DNA of 35,447 nucleotides from Bacteroidales bacterium. Lineage in GTDB: Bacteria; Bacteroidota; Bacteroidia; Bacteroidales; VadinHA17. Made by a program: the position numbers and the translations under genes. Positions 1-10,600 of the stretch are shown piece by piece (positions within the stretch are counted from its first letter, which is position 1; every line of letters begins with the position of its first letter). Location of the stretch: positions 1 through 35,447 of the forward strand of contig JANTGF010000043.1 in assembly GCA_024763075.1 (NCBI GenBank). Direction: 5' to 3'. The notes beneath the pieces are model-generated. The model was given only the letters and a program-made list of their open reading frames with translations. It did not search any database and was not told the DNA's origin.

Positions 1-95
1 TTGATCATGTAACCCTGACTTTCACGTCAGGGCTATAATATTGCACCCTTACAGGGTTGGGAGAAGATTATTGCCTGATCATATACGTAAAAATT

Positions 96-115
96 CCCCT
101 CCTCATGAGGAGGGG
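96..115. repeat. Perfect 20-bp palindrome (REP-like)
   Basis: The 20 bases read identically on both strands (CCCCTCCT, CATG, AGGAGGGG). It is followed by GTGG and, further on, by a G-rich segment (GGGCGGACGGGGAGG, about 161-175). From memory this resembles the dispersed CCCCTCC/GGAGGGG elements found between genes in many Bacteroidota; that match is recollection, not a search result. Confidence 0.6.
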
Positions 116-225
116 TGGACGACCATATACGGATGCTTCTTTCTTATTTTATTCATAAAATGGGCGGACGGGGAGGTACGGCCCGAGTGCAGGCCAGTCA
201 TCCCACCCACTGCCGCTACCGCCTC

Positions 226-412
226 CGCTACCGCGAGAATCCTTCGCGTGGTATTGTTCTAGCCATAAGTCAGGGGGTGACTCCAAGTCACCCCCTGACT
301 GGTTATCCTGTCCATTTCATCATCAAAACCAGCCCGTTCATACAATAATCCGGTTATTTCATCATATTTGGTTATCCCTCGCTACCGCGCGAATCCTTCG
401 CGTCGTATTGTT
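226..412. repeat. 33-bp imperfect direct repeat (226-258 and 380-412)
   Basis: The two copies share CGCTACCGCG, then GAATCCTTCGCGT, then GTATTGTT, and differ at two positions. Each copy contains a small internal inverted repeat (CGCGA/TCGCG type). They lie 154 bp apart and bracket the 15-bp hairpin at 268-300, so the whole looks like a composite of two repeat units around a hairpin. Confidence 0.6.
268..300. repeat. Perfect 15-bp stem hairpin, 3-nt loop
   Basis: AGTCAGGGGGTGACT (268-282) is followed by CCA and then its exact reverse complement (286-300). There is no T-run after it, so it is not a clear intrinsic terminator. It may be a repeat element or an RNA structure upstream of the operon. 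Confidence 0.7.
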
Positions 413-490
413 GAACCTCCTCCTTCTTTAACAAGAAGTCTAAGAATTATAAAAATATTAAGAATCATTTTACTGTTAAATATTTTACAT

Positions 491-498
491 TACCTTCG
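491..498 (+). promoter_or_regulatory. Possible -7 box for the transporter operon
   Basis: TACCTTCG differs at one base from the Bacteroidota -7 consensus TAnnTTTG. It lies in the AT-rich stretch upstream of the first operon gene (GTG at 627). I do not see a convincing -33 TTTG element at the usual spacing, so this is a weak call. Confidence 0.25.
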
Positions 499-626
499 CA
501 ATTCAAAGAGGACAGCCAATTTAACCCCTGATTTAATAATTGTTGCTTGTCAGGCTCATAAGAGCTTTTTTAATAAACCCAAAATTATGAAATTCTGGTC
601 CACCCGGCCGGATTTTAGGAGAAACT

Positions 627-1508
627 GTGGAAATTAATATTGAAAAACTAAGCAAGGTTTATCCAAACGGGAACAGGGCGTTAAATGATCTGAATCTCGA
701 AATTGGAAACGGAATATTTGGTTTACTGGGTCCGAATGGCGCCGGGAAATCAAGTCTGATGCGTATTCTTGTCACTTTAATGAAACCTTCCTCCGGCAAA
801 GTTACCATAAACGGAATGGATTTGCAGAAACACCGCAGGGAAATCCGCTCCTTACTGGGTTATCTTCCGCAGGATTTTCGTTTCTTCCCCAAACTTAGAA
901 CCAGTGAATTTCTGGATTATATGGCAAGGTTGTCCGGCATGAAAAACCGGAAGCAAAGAAACCTGGCCATTGATGAGATCCTGGAAGAAGTGGGTTTGTT
1001 TGAGGCCAGGGACCGGATGGCATCGAAATTATCCGGGGGGATGAAAAGGAGGCTGGGGATTGCACAGGCACTTATTCATAAGCCCGGAATACTTGTAATT
1101 GATGAACCTACTACCGGACTGGACCCGGAGGAAAGGATCAAATTCAGAAACCTGTTATCGGAGATCAGCACAGGCGAGGTGATCATTATCCTGTCCACGC
1201 ACATTGTCGGGGATATTTCGAGTACCTGTAACGCAATGACCTTATTGAATCGTGGAGAAATTGCATTTACAGGATCGCCTGCAGAGTTGGTTGATAAGGC
1301 AAGAGGAAATGCCTGGCTGATCAGGGCTAATGACCAGGAATACCATGAAATAAATGAGAAGCTTCCTGTAATTTCCACCGTGCCATCAGAGGAAGGATGG
1401 GAAATTCAGGTTGTGTGCAATGATCCTGGAAAATACAGGGGTGAGGCCATGGAGCCCACTCTGGAACATGCTTATGTGCACTTTATGGAAAACCTTGTGA
1501 AACAATAA
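627..1508 (+). CDS. ABC transporter ATP-binding protein (ABC-2 type)
   Basis: A 293-residue free nucleotide-binding subunit that would hydrolyse ATP at the inner face of the cytoplasmic membrane. It has Walker A GPNGAGKSS at residues 35-43, signature LSGGM at 135-139, Walker B ILVIDE at 155-160 with catalytic Glu160, and the switch His192 in STH, so it looks catalytically complete. The start is GTG, supported by AGGAGA a few bases upstream. After the ATPase core comes a tail of about 75 residues ending HAYVHFMENLVKQ. The same tail type ends the RND-ABC fusion downstream (DAYLCLLKDIKKL), so the two ATPases look like paralogues. It is the first gene of a seven-gene same-strand cluster, 22 bp before the large permease, its most likely direct partner. 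Confidence 0.93.
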   Translation: MEINIEKLSKVYPNGNRALNDLNLEIGNGIFGLLGPNGAGKSSLMRILVTLMKPSSGKVTINGMDLQKHRREIRSLLGYLPQDFRFFPKLRTSEFLDYMARLSGMKNRKQRNLAIDEILEEVGLFEARDRMASKLSGGMKRRLGIAQALIHKPGILVIDEPTTGLDPEERIKFRNLLSEISTGEVIIILSTHIVGDISSTCNAMTLLNRGEIAFTGSPAELVDKARGNAWLIRANDQEYHEINEKLPVISTVPSEEGWEIQVVCNDPGKYRGEAMEPTLEHAYVHFMENLVKQ

Positions 1509-1530
1509 ACCGATAAAAGGAAAAACTTTT

Positions 1531-4500
1531 ATGTCTTTGTTTTTTAATATCCGGACCATCGCCAAATACGAGATAAAAGTGCTCTCAAGAAGCTGGTTTT
1601 TCAGGATATTCAGTATTCTGGCACTGGCATTTTTGTTTTTCTTCAATCTGGCTACCCAAACAGATGTTGACGGTACTGCTCAGTGGAGCATTGTTGCCAT
1701 TCCTGCAGCCATTCCTTTTGTAAGCCTTTTTTTCCTGAATGTTGGCCAGTCCGTAATAGTTATTTTCCTGGCATCTGATTTTCTGAAAAGGGATAAAAAA
1801 CTGGATACGGCTGAGGTGGTATATACAAAACCGGTGAGTAATTTTGATTATGTATTTGGAAAAGTACTGGGGAATTTGCTGGTTTTTCTGATTTTGGATC
1901 TCATCCTGCTCCTGATGGTAGCCATCTTTAATATTCTGGCAGAGGACGCAGATCTGGACATTGCTGCCTATTTTGAATATTTATTCTTACTCATTGTGCC
2001 CTCCCTTGTTTTTATTTTGGGTTTGTCTTTTATGATCATGAGTCTGGTAAGAAATCAGGCCATTACTTTTATTATTCTGTTGGGCTATGTGGCTTTAACT
2101 CTTTTTTATCTGAAAACAAAGGTTTTCTATTTGTTTGATTACATGGCTTTTAAATTTCCAATGTTGAAATCAGATATTACAGGATTCAGTCATCCCGGAG
2201 AGATCCTTACACATCGGGGAATCTATTTTATGATTGGCCTGGGATTTTTGTTTTTCACTGTTATTTTACTGAAAAGAGCTTTACAATCCCGGTGGGAACG
2301 TTATTTATCCCTTGCTCTCGGGACAATGGCCCTGGCATTAGGTACTTATCTTGCTTTTGAACATATCAGCCATTATCAGGAGAGAAAACAAATAAAAGAA
2401 CATTTGATAAGTCTGAACAATAAACTGGCAGGAGAAGATATGGCAGATATTGTTCAGCATCATATAGATTTGGAACATAAAGGCACTCAAATTAGTTCTG
2501 CTTCGCATATTTTATTAAGAAACAGTAATAAGACTGAACTTAAACAAATTATATTAAGTCTTAATCCCGGACTAATAGTTCATCAGATAAGTCAGGAAGG
2601 GGAAGTCATTACTTTTAGTCGTGACCTTCATATCATTCGGATTTCACTGGATAGCCCCCTGCTTCCGGGAGATACTACGTCTCTGGATATTTCTTATGAG
2701 GGGACACCTGATTATGCCATTTGCTACCCCGATCTGGACACCCTGAAAAAACAAACCAATGACGACTTACAAAATATCCGGGCAGATTTTGGCTTTGTTA
2801 CCCCGGATTATGTCCTGCTGACTCCCGAAGTGCTGTGGTATCCGGTAAGCGGCACTACCTACAGCCCTGAAAAGCCGGAATGGCTGAGAAAAGATTTTAC
2901 AAAGTACTCCCTGCATGTTAAAACAGCAAACGGATTGATTCCGGTTTCGCAGGGAAGGGACACAATTAACGGAGAGGGTGTTGATTTTACTCCGGAACAT
3001 CCCTTAAGTCGCATATCTTTGGCAATTGGCCGGTTTGAGAAAAGAACCCTGATCGCCGACAGTATTGAATTTAATGTATTTTCAGCGAAAGGACATGCCT
3101 ATTTTGTAGATGCTCTCCCGGAATTAAAGGATACCATTGGTGCCATTCTTACAGAAAGGCTTCATGATTATGAAAGAAATATTAATCTTGAATATCCCTT
3201 CAGCCGTTTTTCTCTTGTTGAAGTGCCGGTGCAGTTTTCTTCTTTTCAGCGCCTGTGGACCGGTGAATTTGAGACGATCCAGCCGGAAATGGTTCTTTTT
3301 CCCGAAAAAGGGGCAACCATTCGCCAGGCTGACCTTAAAGGTTATTATAAAAGATATAAGAAATGGTCAAAATGGTCGAATGAAAAGCTTACAGATAAGG
3401 AATATATGGTGAATTCTTTAAATAATTTTTTTGGAGTATTTACCAATGTTTCCGGATCGGTAAACTGGAGGAACGGTCGTGGTCCGGCTGAAACAATAAA
3501 TGAATTCAATATTTTTCCGGAATTTTTCAGCTTTTTGACCTATTTTAGCTCAAAAGACTGGCCGGTTTTTAACCGCATACTGGAATCTTATCTTAAAAAC
3601 AGAGCAGGAGAGAGCGGAAATACCTGGTTAAGGCAATATACAGGTATCAGTGAAGATGAGCGGGCCAATATTGAATTACAGGAAAAAAGTTTTGCTGAAA
3701 TTCTTGTTGATCCGGATCAAAAACAGATCATTGACAATGTCATTAAATTGAAAGGTGATGTTTTATTTTCTGTAATTAAAACAAAAGCCGGTCAGGACAA
3801 TTTTGATAAATTTCTACATGCCTGGGTTGAGAAAAATAAGTTCAGCAAAACAGATTTTGAAAGTTTTTCAGCAAGTTTGGATAAGTCTTTTGGTTTCAAT
3901 CTTGAAAAATATATGCAAACCTGGTTTTATGGAAAGAAATTACCCGGCTTTCTTATCAGCAAGGTCAGGGCAGAAAAAGTAAAGGCAGAAAACCGGATGC
4001 GCACGATGGTATCCATGCGGATTTATAATCCCGAAGATGTGGAGGGAGTTATTAAGATTAAGATATGGCTGAAAACACCTGTTGAAAAAATTATTTTACT
4101 GGATAAAAATCAAGCCAAAGACCTTTATTATCTTTTTGATGATGAACCAAGGTCAATAACTTATTTTACGCTCACATCGCGGAATATTCCCATAATGATA
4201 GAGACGAAGTTGCCAAAAATTGAAGAAAACAAAAACAGACTTGCATTTGAAGGAGAGAAAATTGTAAATAGGGATATGCTGAACCTTGATTCAGGGAATG
4301 AAATAATTGTGGATAATGAAGATCCGGGCTTTTCAGTGATTGAGCCTGCAACACAGGGACTTCTTTTTAAATTATTAATGAAATCAACTAAAAGCAAACA
4401 AAAATACAGTGGTTTCTCATGGAGAACGCCTATTGACTGGACATTGACCACAAATGATGCTTTTTACGGTAAATATGTTAAATCGGCAGAGTTTGCCAGA

Positions 4501-4806
4501 GCCGGTTCCGGAGACCATAAAGCTATATGGAAAATCCCCGTAAAGGAAGCTTCTTTTTATGATGTATATTATTACATTGACCAGAAAAAATTTGAGCGTT
4601 ATAACCGGGGAAGACCGGGCCAGTATCAGTTTATCATTCAACATAATAATGAGACAGATGAGCCTTTGCTTTCCTTAAAAAGTTCAGAGCCCGGATGGAA
4701 CAGCCTCGGTTCATATTATTTTTCTGCTGACACCGCGGTAATTGAATTGACAAACAAAAGTGACGGCAGAATTGTAGTTGCAGATGCAGTAAAATTGGTA
4801 AAATAG
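1531..4806 (+). CDS. Large ABC-2 permease with degenerate M1-peptidase-like ectodomain and golvesin-type C-terminus
   Basis: A 1091-residue inner-membrane protein. Residues about 22-275 form a six- to seven-segment ABC-2-type membrane domain. The rest, from about 280, should be extracytoplasmic. Its middle resembles the M1 aminopeptidase-like domain often fused to Bacteroidota ABC permeases (VPVQFSSFQRLWTGEFETIQ region), but I find no HEXXH zinc motif anywhere in the protein, so peptidase activity is unlikely. The last 130 or so residues (from about 960) resemble the golvesin/xanthan-lyase C-terminal domain (GWNSLGSYYFSADTAVIEL, then VVADAVKLVK), usually a beta-sandwich in secreted enzymes. 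It follows the ATPase by 22 bp and precedes the TolC gene by 7 bp. The family assignments are recognition by eye; ABC-2 permease is the firmest part. Confidence 0.85.
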   Translation: MSLFFNIRTIAKYEIKVLSRSWFFRIFSILALAFLFFFNLATQTDVDGTAQWSIVAIPAAIPFVSLFFLNVGQSVIVIFLASDFLKRDKKLDTAEVVYTKPVSNFDYVFGKVLGNLLVFLILDLILLLMVAIFNILAEDADLDIAAYFEYLFLLIVPSLVFILGLSFMIMSLVRNQAITFIILLGYVALTLFYLKTKVFYLFDYMAFKFPMLKSDITGFSHPGEILTHRGIYFMIGLGFLFFTVILLKRALQSRWERYLSLALGTMALALGTYLAFEHISHYQERKQIKEHLISLNNKLAGEDMADIVQHHIDLEHKGTQISSASHILLRNSNKTELKQIILSLNPGLIVHQISQEGEVITFSRDLHIIRISLDSPLLPGDTTSLDISYEGTPDYAICYPDLDTLKKQTNDDLQNIRADFGFVTPDYVLLTPEVLWYPVSGTTYSPEKPEWLRKDFTKYSLHVKTANGLIPVSQGRDTINGEGVDFTPEHPLSRISLAIGRFEKRTLIADSIEFNVFSAKGHAYFVDALPELKDTIGAILTERLHDYERNINLEYPFSRFSLVEVPVQFSSFQRLWTGEFETIQPEMVLFPEKGATIRQADLKGYYKRYKKWSKWSNEKLTDKEYMVNSLNNFFGVFTNVSGSVNWRNGRGPAETINEFNIFPEFFSFLTYFSSKDWPVFNRILESYLKNRAGESGNTWLRQYTGISEDERANIELQEKSFAEILVDPDQKQIIDNVIKLKGDVLFSVIKTKAGQDNFDKFLHAWVEKNKFSKTDFESFSASLDKSFGFNLEKYMQTWFYGKKLPGFLISKVRAEKVKAENRMRTMVSMRIYNPEDVEGVIKIKIWLKTPVEKIILLDKNQAKDLYYLFDDEPRSITYFTLTSRNIPIMIETKLPKIEENKNRLAFEGEKIVNRDMLNLDSGNEIIVDNEDPGFSVIEPATQGLLFKLLMKSTKSKQKYSGFSWRTPIDWTLTTNDAFYGKYVKSAEFARAGSGDHKAIWKIPVKEASFYDVYYYIDQKKFERYNRGRPGQYQFIIQHNNETDEPLLSLKSSEPGWNSLGSYYFSADTAVIELTNKSDGRIVVADAVKLVK

Positions 4807-4813
4807 ATATGTT

Positions 4814-6334
4814 ATGCGTTTTATTAAAAAAATTATTGAATCGTTAATCCCTATCAGGATAGCTTATTTTTTTATGTTTTTATTTGCCATCCTCACCGAA
4901 GGATCAGTTTTTTCACAAACAGCCCTGACCCTGGATAAGGCAATCTCCATTGCAGGGCAAAACAGTCCGGATATTCAGCGTTCCCTGTTCAATTTAACCC
5001 GGTACAAAGAGTCTTTAAATGCGCAGAAAGCCTCCCTGAAATCACAGTTCTATCTGGATGTGAATCCCATTAGTTTCAGCCAGCAAAGGGAGTTTGATAA
5101 TCGCTTTTCAAAATGGTTTACCAACCGGAATTTTGAATCGTTCGGGACATTCCGGGTAGATCAGCCTATATTGTGGACAGATGGGACCATTTCTCTGGTA
5201 AACCGCTTTGGATGGCAGAGAAACCAGTCTGATTTTACCGGATCAGTTGAGAAAAATGATGCTTTTACCAACAGAATGTATTTAAATCTAAATCAGCCTT
5301 TATTTACCTACAACAAGACGAAACTTGCCCTGAAGGAAATCGAACTGGATTTTGAAAATGCCAATATCAGCTATGCCCTTCAGTCGTTAAACCTGGAAAA
5401 AAATGTAACTCAGTTTTTTTATAATGTTTACCTTGCCCGTATGAGCCTGGATATAGCAAAAGACGAACTCGAGAACACGCAAAAAAGTTACGAAATGATC
5501 AAGAACAAGGTGGAGGCCGGGCTTTCGGCCAGGGAGGAATTATACCAGGCTGAGTTAAATCTTGCGACTTCACAATCATCACTTGAAAATAAAGAGGTAA
5601 CCCTCGAAAATGCAAAGGATGAATTTAAACGCTTCCTGGGGATGGATCTTAATGACTCCATCCTGGTCCTGGCAAATATCTCGGTACCTCAGGTGGAGGT
5701 TGACCTGCAGAAAGCAGTTAGTTACGGACTTTCTTCCAGAATGGAGATACGGCAACGGGAAATTGATATTGAAAATTCGCAGTTTCAGTTGATCCGGACA
5801 AAAGCCCTGAATGAATTCAAAGGGGATTTGAATCTTTCCATCGGGATAATGGGAGATAACCAGGAATTACAAAATGTTTATGCAAATCCTACCAATAACC
5901 CCCAGGTTTCACTGGCTTTCAGAATTCCTCTGTTTGACTGGGGTGAAAAAAAGGCGCGCATCAAGGCTCAGGAAGCTGTAATTGCCGGACAGAACCTGAA
6001 TTATGAAGAGGAAAAGAAACAGATCATAATTGACATACGAAAAGTTTACAGAAACCTGAATAATCAGTTGAACCAGATTTCCATTGCAAAGAAAAATGAA
6101 GAAAATGCTCAGTTAACCTATGAAATTAATCTGGAAAGATACCAGAACGGTGATCTTACCGGTATGGATTTGAATTTGTATCAGAATCAGCTCTCCACAA
6201 AAAAGATGGATTATGCACAGGCTCTCATTAATTATAAACTGGAGTTGCTGAATCTGAAAATACAGACTTTGTATGATTTTGAAAATAACATAGCAGTGGT
6301 TCCCTCTGAGTTATTTCAAAGTGCAGATCAGTAA
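4814..6334 (+). CDS. TolC-family outer membrane efflux protein
   Basis: A 506-residue protein with an N-terminal signal peptide (hydrophobic stretch about 16-30, likely cleavage near SVFSQ). It has the long heptad-rich helices and the internal duplication of outer-membrane efflux channels: LTLDKAISIAGQNSPDIQ opens the first half, and the second half includes SLAFRIPLFDWGEKKARIKAQE, a hallmark segment of the family. It would form the trimeric outer-membrane duct for the pump parts encoded around it. Bacteroidota RND operons often carry their own TolC homologue together with the adaptor and pump, as here. The gene starts 7 bp after the permease gene ends and is 45 bp from the adaptor gene. Confidence 0.92.
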   Translation: MRFIKKIIESLIPIRIAYFFMFLFAILTEGSVFSQTALTLDKAISIAGQNSPDIQRSLFNLTRYKESLNAQKASLKSQFYLDVNPISFSQQREFDNRFSKWFTNRNFESFGTFRVDQPILWTDGTISLVNRFGWQRNQSDFTGSVEKNDAFTNRMYLNLNQPLFTYNKTKLALKEIELDFENANISYALQSLNLEKNVTQFFYNVYLARMSLDIAKDELENTQKSYEMIKNKVEAGLSAREELYQAELNLATSQSSLENKEVTLENAKDEFKRFLGMDLNDSILVLANISVPQVEVDLQKAVSYGLSSRMEIRQREIDIENSQFQLIRTKALNEFKGDLNLSIGIMGDNQELQNVYANPTNNPQVSLAFRIPLFDWGEKKARIKAQEAVIAGQNLNYEEEKKQIIIDIRKVYRNLNNQLNQISIAKKNEENAQLTYEINLERYQNGDLTGMDLNLYQNQLSTKKMDYAQALINYKLELLNLKIQTLYDFENNIAVVPSELFQSADQ

Positions 6335-6379
6335 AATATTAGGATGAAACAAAAATAAACAGATACAAAAAATAAACCC

Positions 6380-7438
6380 ATGAGAACAACATTGAAACTA
6401 TTTCCACTATTTCTGGGCCTGTTAATCATTACCCAATGTAAAAACCGGGATGAAAATGTAAATACCGAACTGGCGTTGCCTGTATCGGTAATGAACGTGA
6501 AAACCGGATCGATCGAGAAATTTGTGAATGCAACAGGTACGGTAAATGCCACCCAGGTAGCCGAATTGAAATCCGAAATAACCGGTAAATATATCCTTCA
6601 AACCAATCCTTTGACCGGGAAACCTTTCCGGTTGGGAGATAAAGTGAAAGTGGGTCAGCTAATCGTCAAAATTGAAGATAAAGAGTTCGAAAATAACCTG
6701 AACATGGAATCCAAGAAGCTGAATCTCGATGTTTCGCAACAGGAGTACAAAAAACAGGAGTCTCTGTATAAAAAAGGGGGAGTAACCCTGCGAGAGTTAC
6801 GAAATTCAGAGATTTCCTATATCAATGCAAAAAACAGTTATGAGAATGCATTGCTCAGTATGGAAAAAATTGAAGTCAGGTCTCCCTTTTCCGGAATTAT
6901 TGTCGATCTCCCTTATTATACGAACAATACAAAAATCGCGGCAGGACAACTACTGGTTAAACTGATGAATTATAAAAAAATGTTTATGGAAATTAACCTT
7001 CCTGAAAAGAACATGCAGATCCTTAAAAAGGGGCAACTGGCAAGAATCACAAATTATGTAACACCGGACGACACACTTTTGGGTAAAATCACAGAAATAT
7101 CACCGGCCTTAAGTACTGAAACCCGGACTTTTAAACTGAAAATCATGATTGATAACCCGGAATTAAAATTGCGTCCGGGAATGTTTGTAAAATCTGACAT
7201 CATTATTGAGAAAAAAGATAGTGTAATTGTGATCCCGAAAAAGTACATCCTTTCGCGGAACAATGCAAAAAGAGTTTTTGTTGTGGATAAAAGCACCGCT
7301 CATGAAAGGGTGCTGGAAACCGGACTGGAAAACAACATGAATATTGAAGTGGTAAAAGGCCTGGCATTAAATGAGAAACTTGTAACCAAAGGCTTTGAAA
7401 CCCTAAGGAACCGGTCCAAGGTGAAAGTCATTAAGTAA
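6380..7438 (+). CDS. RND periplasmic adaptor (membrane fusion protein), lipoprotein
   Basis: A 352-residue adaptor that should link the inner-membrane pump to the TolC channel. The N-terminus is a lipoprotein signal with lipobox LIITQC, giving Cys20 as the lipidated residue. A biotinyl/lipoyl-like half-motif follows (GDKVKVGQLIVKIEDKEFEN), then a short alpha-hairpin (about 100-155), the second half-motif (VRSPFSGIIVDLPYYTN), a beta-barrel domain and a membrane-proximal domain (KVFVV-type strand with ETGLENNMNIEVVKGL). The length fits the HlyD/AcrA family. It lies between the TolC gene and the first RND pump, the usual order in tripartite efflux operons. Confidence 0.92.
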   Translation: MRTTLKLFPLFLGLLIITQCKNRDENVNTELALPVSVMNVKTGSIEKFVNATGTVNATQVAELKSEITGKYILQTNPLTGKPFRLGDKVKVGQLIVKIEDKEFENNLNMESKKLNLDVSQQEYKKQESLYKKGGVTLRELRNSEISYINAKNSYENALLSMEKIEVRSPFSGIIVDLPYYTNNTKIAAGQLLVKLMNYKKMFMEINLPEKNMQILKKGQLARITNYVTPDDTLLGKITEISPALSTETRTFKLKIMIDNPELKLRPGMFVKSDIIIEKKDSVIVIPKKYILSRNNAKRVFVVDKSTAHERVLETGLENNMNIEVVKGLALNEKLVTKGFETLRNRSKVKVIK

Positions 7439-7605
7439 AGGAAATTGTAGTATATGAAACAATATCCTGTTATTGAATATTTTAACCTTTGCGAACCTTT
7501 GTAGATTTCTTCGGGACCTTTCGCCACAGGCATTCCTTTTAAAGTGGTTAAGATTGACTTATACTTATTATAACAAAGAAACAGAATTTAGGAAATATTA
7601 AGAAA

Positions 7606-10600
7606 ATGAAAAAATTAACTCAGTTTGCGGTCAACTATCCGGTTACCATTCTTATGATCATTTTAGGAGTGGTTTTGCTGGGTTGGATTTCATACGATAA
7701 ATTGGGAGTTGACCTGTTCCCCGACCTGAATAATCCAAGAATATATGTGGAGATCAAGGCTGGGGAACGTCCTCCGGAGGAGATGGAGAAACAGTTTGTA
7801 AAAAATATGGAGGCACTGGCCATACGTCAGAAGGATGTGATACAGGTATCCTCTGTTTCAGAGGTCGGATCAGCACAAATTACGGTGGAATACAACTGGA
7901 AAAAGGATATGGATGAGGCGTTCCTGGATTTGCAGAAAGCCCTGACCTCTTACACTCAGAATAAGGAACTGGAAGAATTAAATATCACCCAGCATAATCC
8001 CAATAGTGCACCGGTAATGCTCATTGCATTTAGCCATGACGAGATAAAGGATTTGAACAAGCTGCGTAAGGTGGCTGAAAACTATATTCGTAACGGGCTG
8101 GTAAAGCTCGAAGGGGTTGCCGATGTGGAATTGTCGGGTGAGGAGGAAGGTGAGGTTGTTATTTCCACCAATAATTACCGGCTGGAGTCTTTTGGCCTGA
8201 CATTGAATGACATTGGGCAAAGCATACAGAGTTTCAACCGGAGTGTGTCGGGGGGCTCCATTACGGAGATGGGCCTGAAATACATTGTAAAAGGGGTGAG
8301 TTTATTGGAGGGGATCAATGATTTTGAGGAAATTATTGTTGGTTATAAGCCAGTATCCGGAGTGAGCGCTGAACAGCAGTCCGGAAGCAAAGTGGAAAAG
8401 GTTCCTGTTTTATTACGGGAAGTAGCCACAGTTGATTTCCGGAACAAAAAACCAACCAATATTGTAAGGCTAAACGGGGAAAGATGCATCGGATTATCCA
8501 TCTTTAAAGAGACTAAATTCAACACAGTTAAGGCGGTTGAGCAGGTTGACAAAGCACTTGAACGAATGGAGAAAGCACTTCCGGGTTATCATTTCAGTAA
8601 GGTATCAGACCAGGGGGCCTACATCAGTAATGCCATCAATGAAGTTAAAGATACTGCACTGATTGGTATTCTTCTGGCCGTTTTTGTACTCTTTCTTTTC
8701 CTGAGAAGGGTGGGAACTACCCTGATTGTGAGTGTGTCTATTCCGGTTTCCATAATTGCCACTTTCAATCTGATGTATTTTAACGGGCTCACTATTAATA
8801 TAATGACCCTGGGCGGCCTGGCCCTGGGAGCAGGTATGCTTGTAGATAATGCCATTGTTGTGATGGAAAATATCTTCAGGAATAATGAATCCGGGATGTC
8901 GGTTAAGGAATCGGCCATCACCGGAACTGCACAGGTGGGCGGAGCCATTACTGCATCTACGCTAACTACCATTGTGGTATTTCTGCCCATTGTTTATTTA
9001 CATGGTGCCTCCGGTGAATTATTTAAAGATGAAGCCTGGACGGTAGCTTTTTCTCTGATATCCTCCCTGTTTGTAGCGATTTTTCTTATTCCTATGTTGT
9101 ATTATTACATCTACAGGAACAAAAAGATAAAAACAGAAAAATCTTCTGTGAAATTCCATGCTTACGGCAGATTTCTGGAAAGGGTACTGAGTATAAAATG
9201 GATAGTGGTACTCCTTGCAGGATTGCTGGTGGGCTCAACGATCCTGATCCTGCCGAAGATCGGCATGGAATTTATGCCCCCCTCCGGAGCAAAAGTGTTT
9301 GACATTGAAGTAAAAATGCCTGAAGGAACAAGGTTGAATCGTACCGTAGAGGCTGTAAATAACCTGGAAACACTGATCAGGGAGATGCTGGGAGATGAAG
9401 TGGAAACAATATACAGTCATACCGGTAAAGAAACCGGAGTAAGTGGGGATGTTCAGGCGGTTTTTAAGGGCGAAAACAACGGAAGTATTAAGGTAATCCT
9501 TAGAAAGGACTCAAAATACAGTTCCGAAGAAGTAATAGAGGCCATCAGCCGGATTACCGGAGGCATCCCCGGTTTACAGATAAGCTTCAGACAAGAGGAA
9601 ACGGCCTTGAAAAGTATATTGGGAACCGAAGAAGCTCCCCTGGTAGTGGAAGTGCAGGGGGAGGATCTGGAAGTGCTGGAAAGTTTGTCGGCTGAGGTAT
9701 TGGATAAAATGAATGGATTGGATGGTTTGTACAACCTGCAATCATCTGTGGAGGAAGGTTCTCCGGAAATTGAGGTAGTAATTGACAGGATGCGGGCAGG
9801 GATGTATAATCTGAATGTGGCCGGCATAACGGAACAAATCAAAAATCAGCTGGAAGGGAAGGATGCCGGGGAACTGGATTTGGGTGGTGAAATGCAGCAG
9901 ATTGTATTGAAACTACCCGAAAAAACGACCGGCTCCCTGAGTGACATCATTATTAAGAACGGAGACCAGGAAGTACGATTAAGTGAAATCGCCACCATCC
10001 GGACATCTTTCTCCCCTCAAAAGATATTCAGGCACAATCAGAACCGGGTGGTGAAAATTCAGGCACAAATGAAGGAAGGACTGGCCCTGGATAAGATGGC
10101 TTCCGGAATCAGCCGTACACTGGATAAAATTGAAATGCCGGCAAATTATAAATTTACCATTTCCGGTGAGGAAGCAAAACGTAAGGAGTCAATGAAGAAC
10201 CTGAATTTTGCACTCCTTTTGTCAATCGTTCTTGTATATATGGTACTGGCCTCCCAGTTTGAATCGCTGGTCCACCCCTTTACCATACTGCTGACCATTC
10301 CGTTGGCAGGTGTAGGCGCAATTTTTCTTTTCTGGATGCTGGGACGTACCCTGAATATCATGGCCATTATAGGAATTATTCTGCTGGTGGGTATCGCTGT
10401 GAATGATTCCATTATTCTTGTGGACAGGATCAATCAGTTACGGGCAGAGGGCATAAAACGCAGGGATGCCATTGTTCAGGCCGGCCGTCAGCGTATCCGA
10501 CCTATCATAATGACCAGCCTGACAACGGTACTGGCCTTATTACCTCTTACCATTGGTTTTGGCGAAAACGCTGCCCTGCGGTCACCCATGGCCCTGGCGG

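Larger units (their letters stand above)
1..600. other. Non-coding, repeat-rich leader region
   Basis: I see no credible gene here; open frames across it are short and run through hairpins. It holds a series of inverted repeats: a 7-bp stem at 13-19/26-32, a 5-bp stem at 45-49/53-57, a perfect 20-bp palindrome at 96-115, a 6-bp stem around 148-163 and a perfect 15-bp stem at 268-300. It also has a 33-bp direct repeat (226-258 and 380-412). From about 420 it becomes AT-rich and probably contains the promoter of the transporter operon that starts at 627. Such clusters of GC-rich palindromes between AT-rich genes are common in Bacteroidota genomes. Confidence 0.7.

Noticed and set aside
41-637. 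Short open frames in the leader region (41-262, 115-348, 368-637)
   Set aside because: They run through palindromes and repeats, have no family signature and overlap one another; the last one also overlaps the ATPase start.
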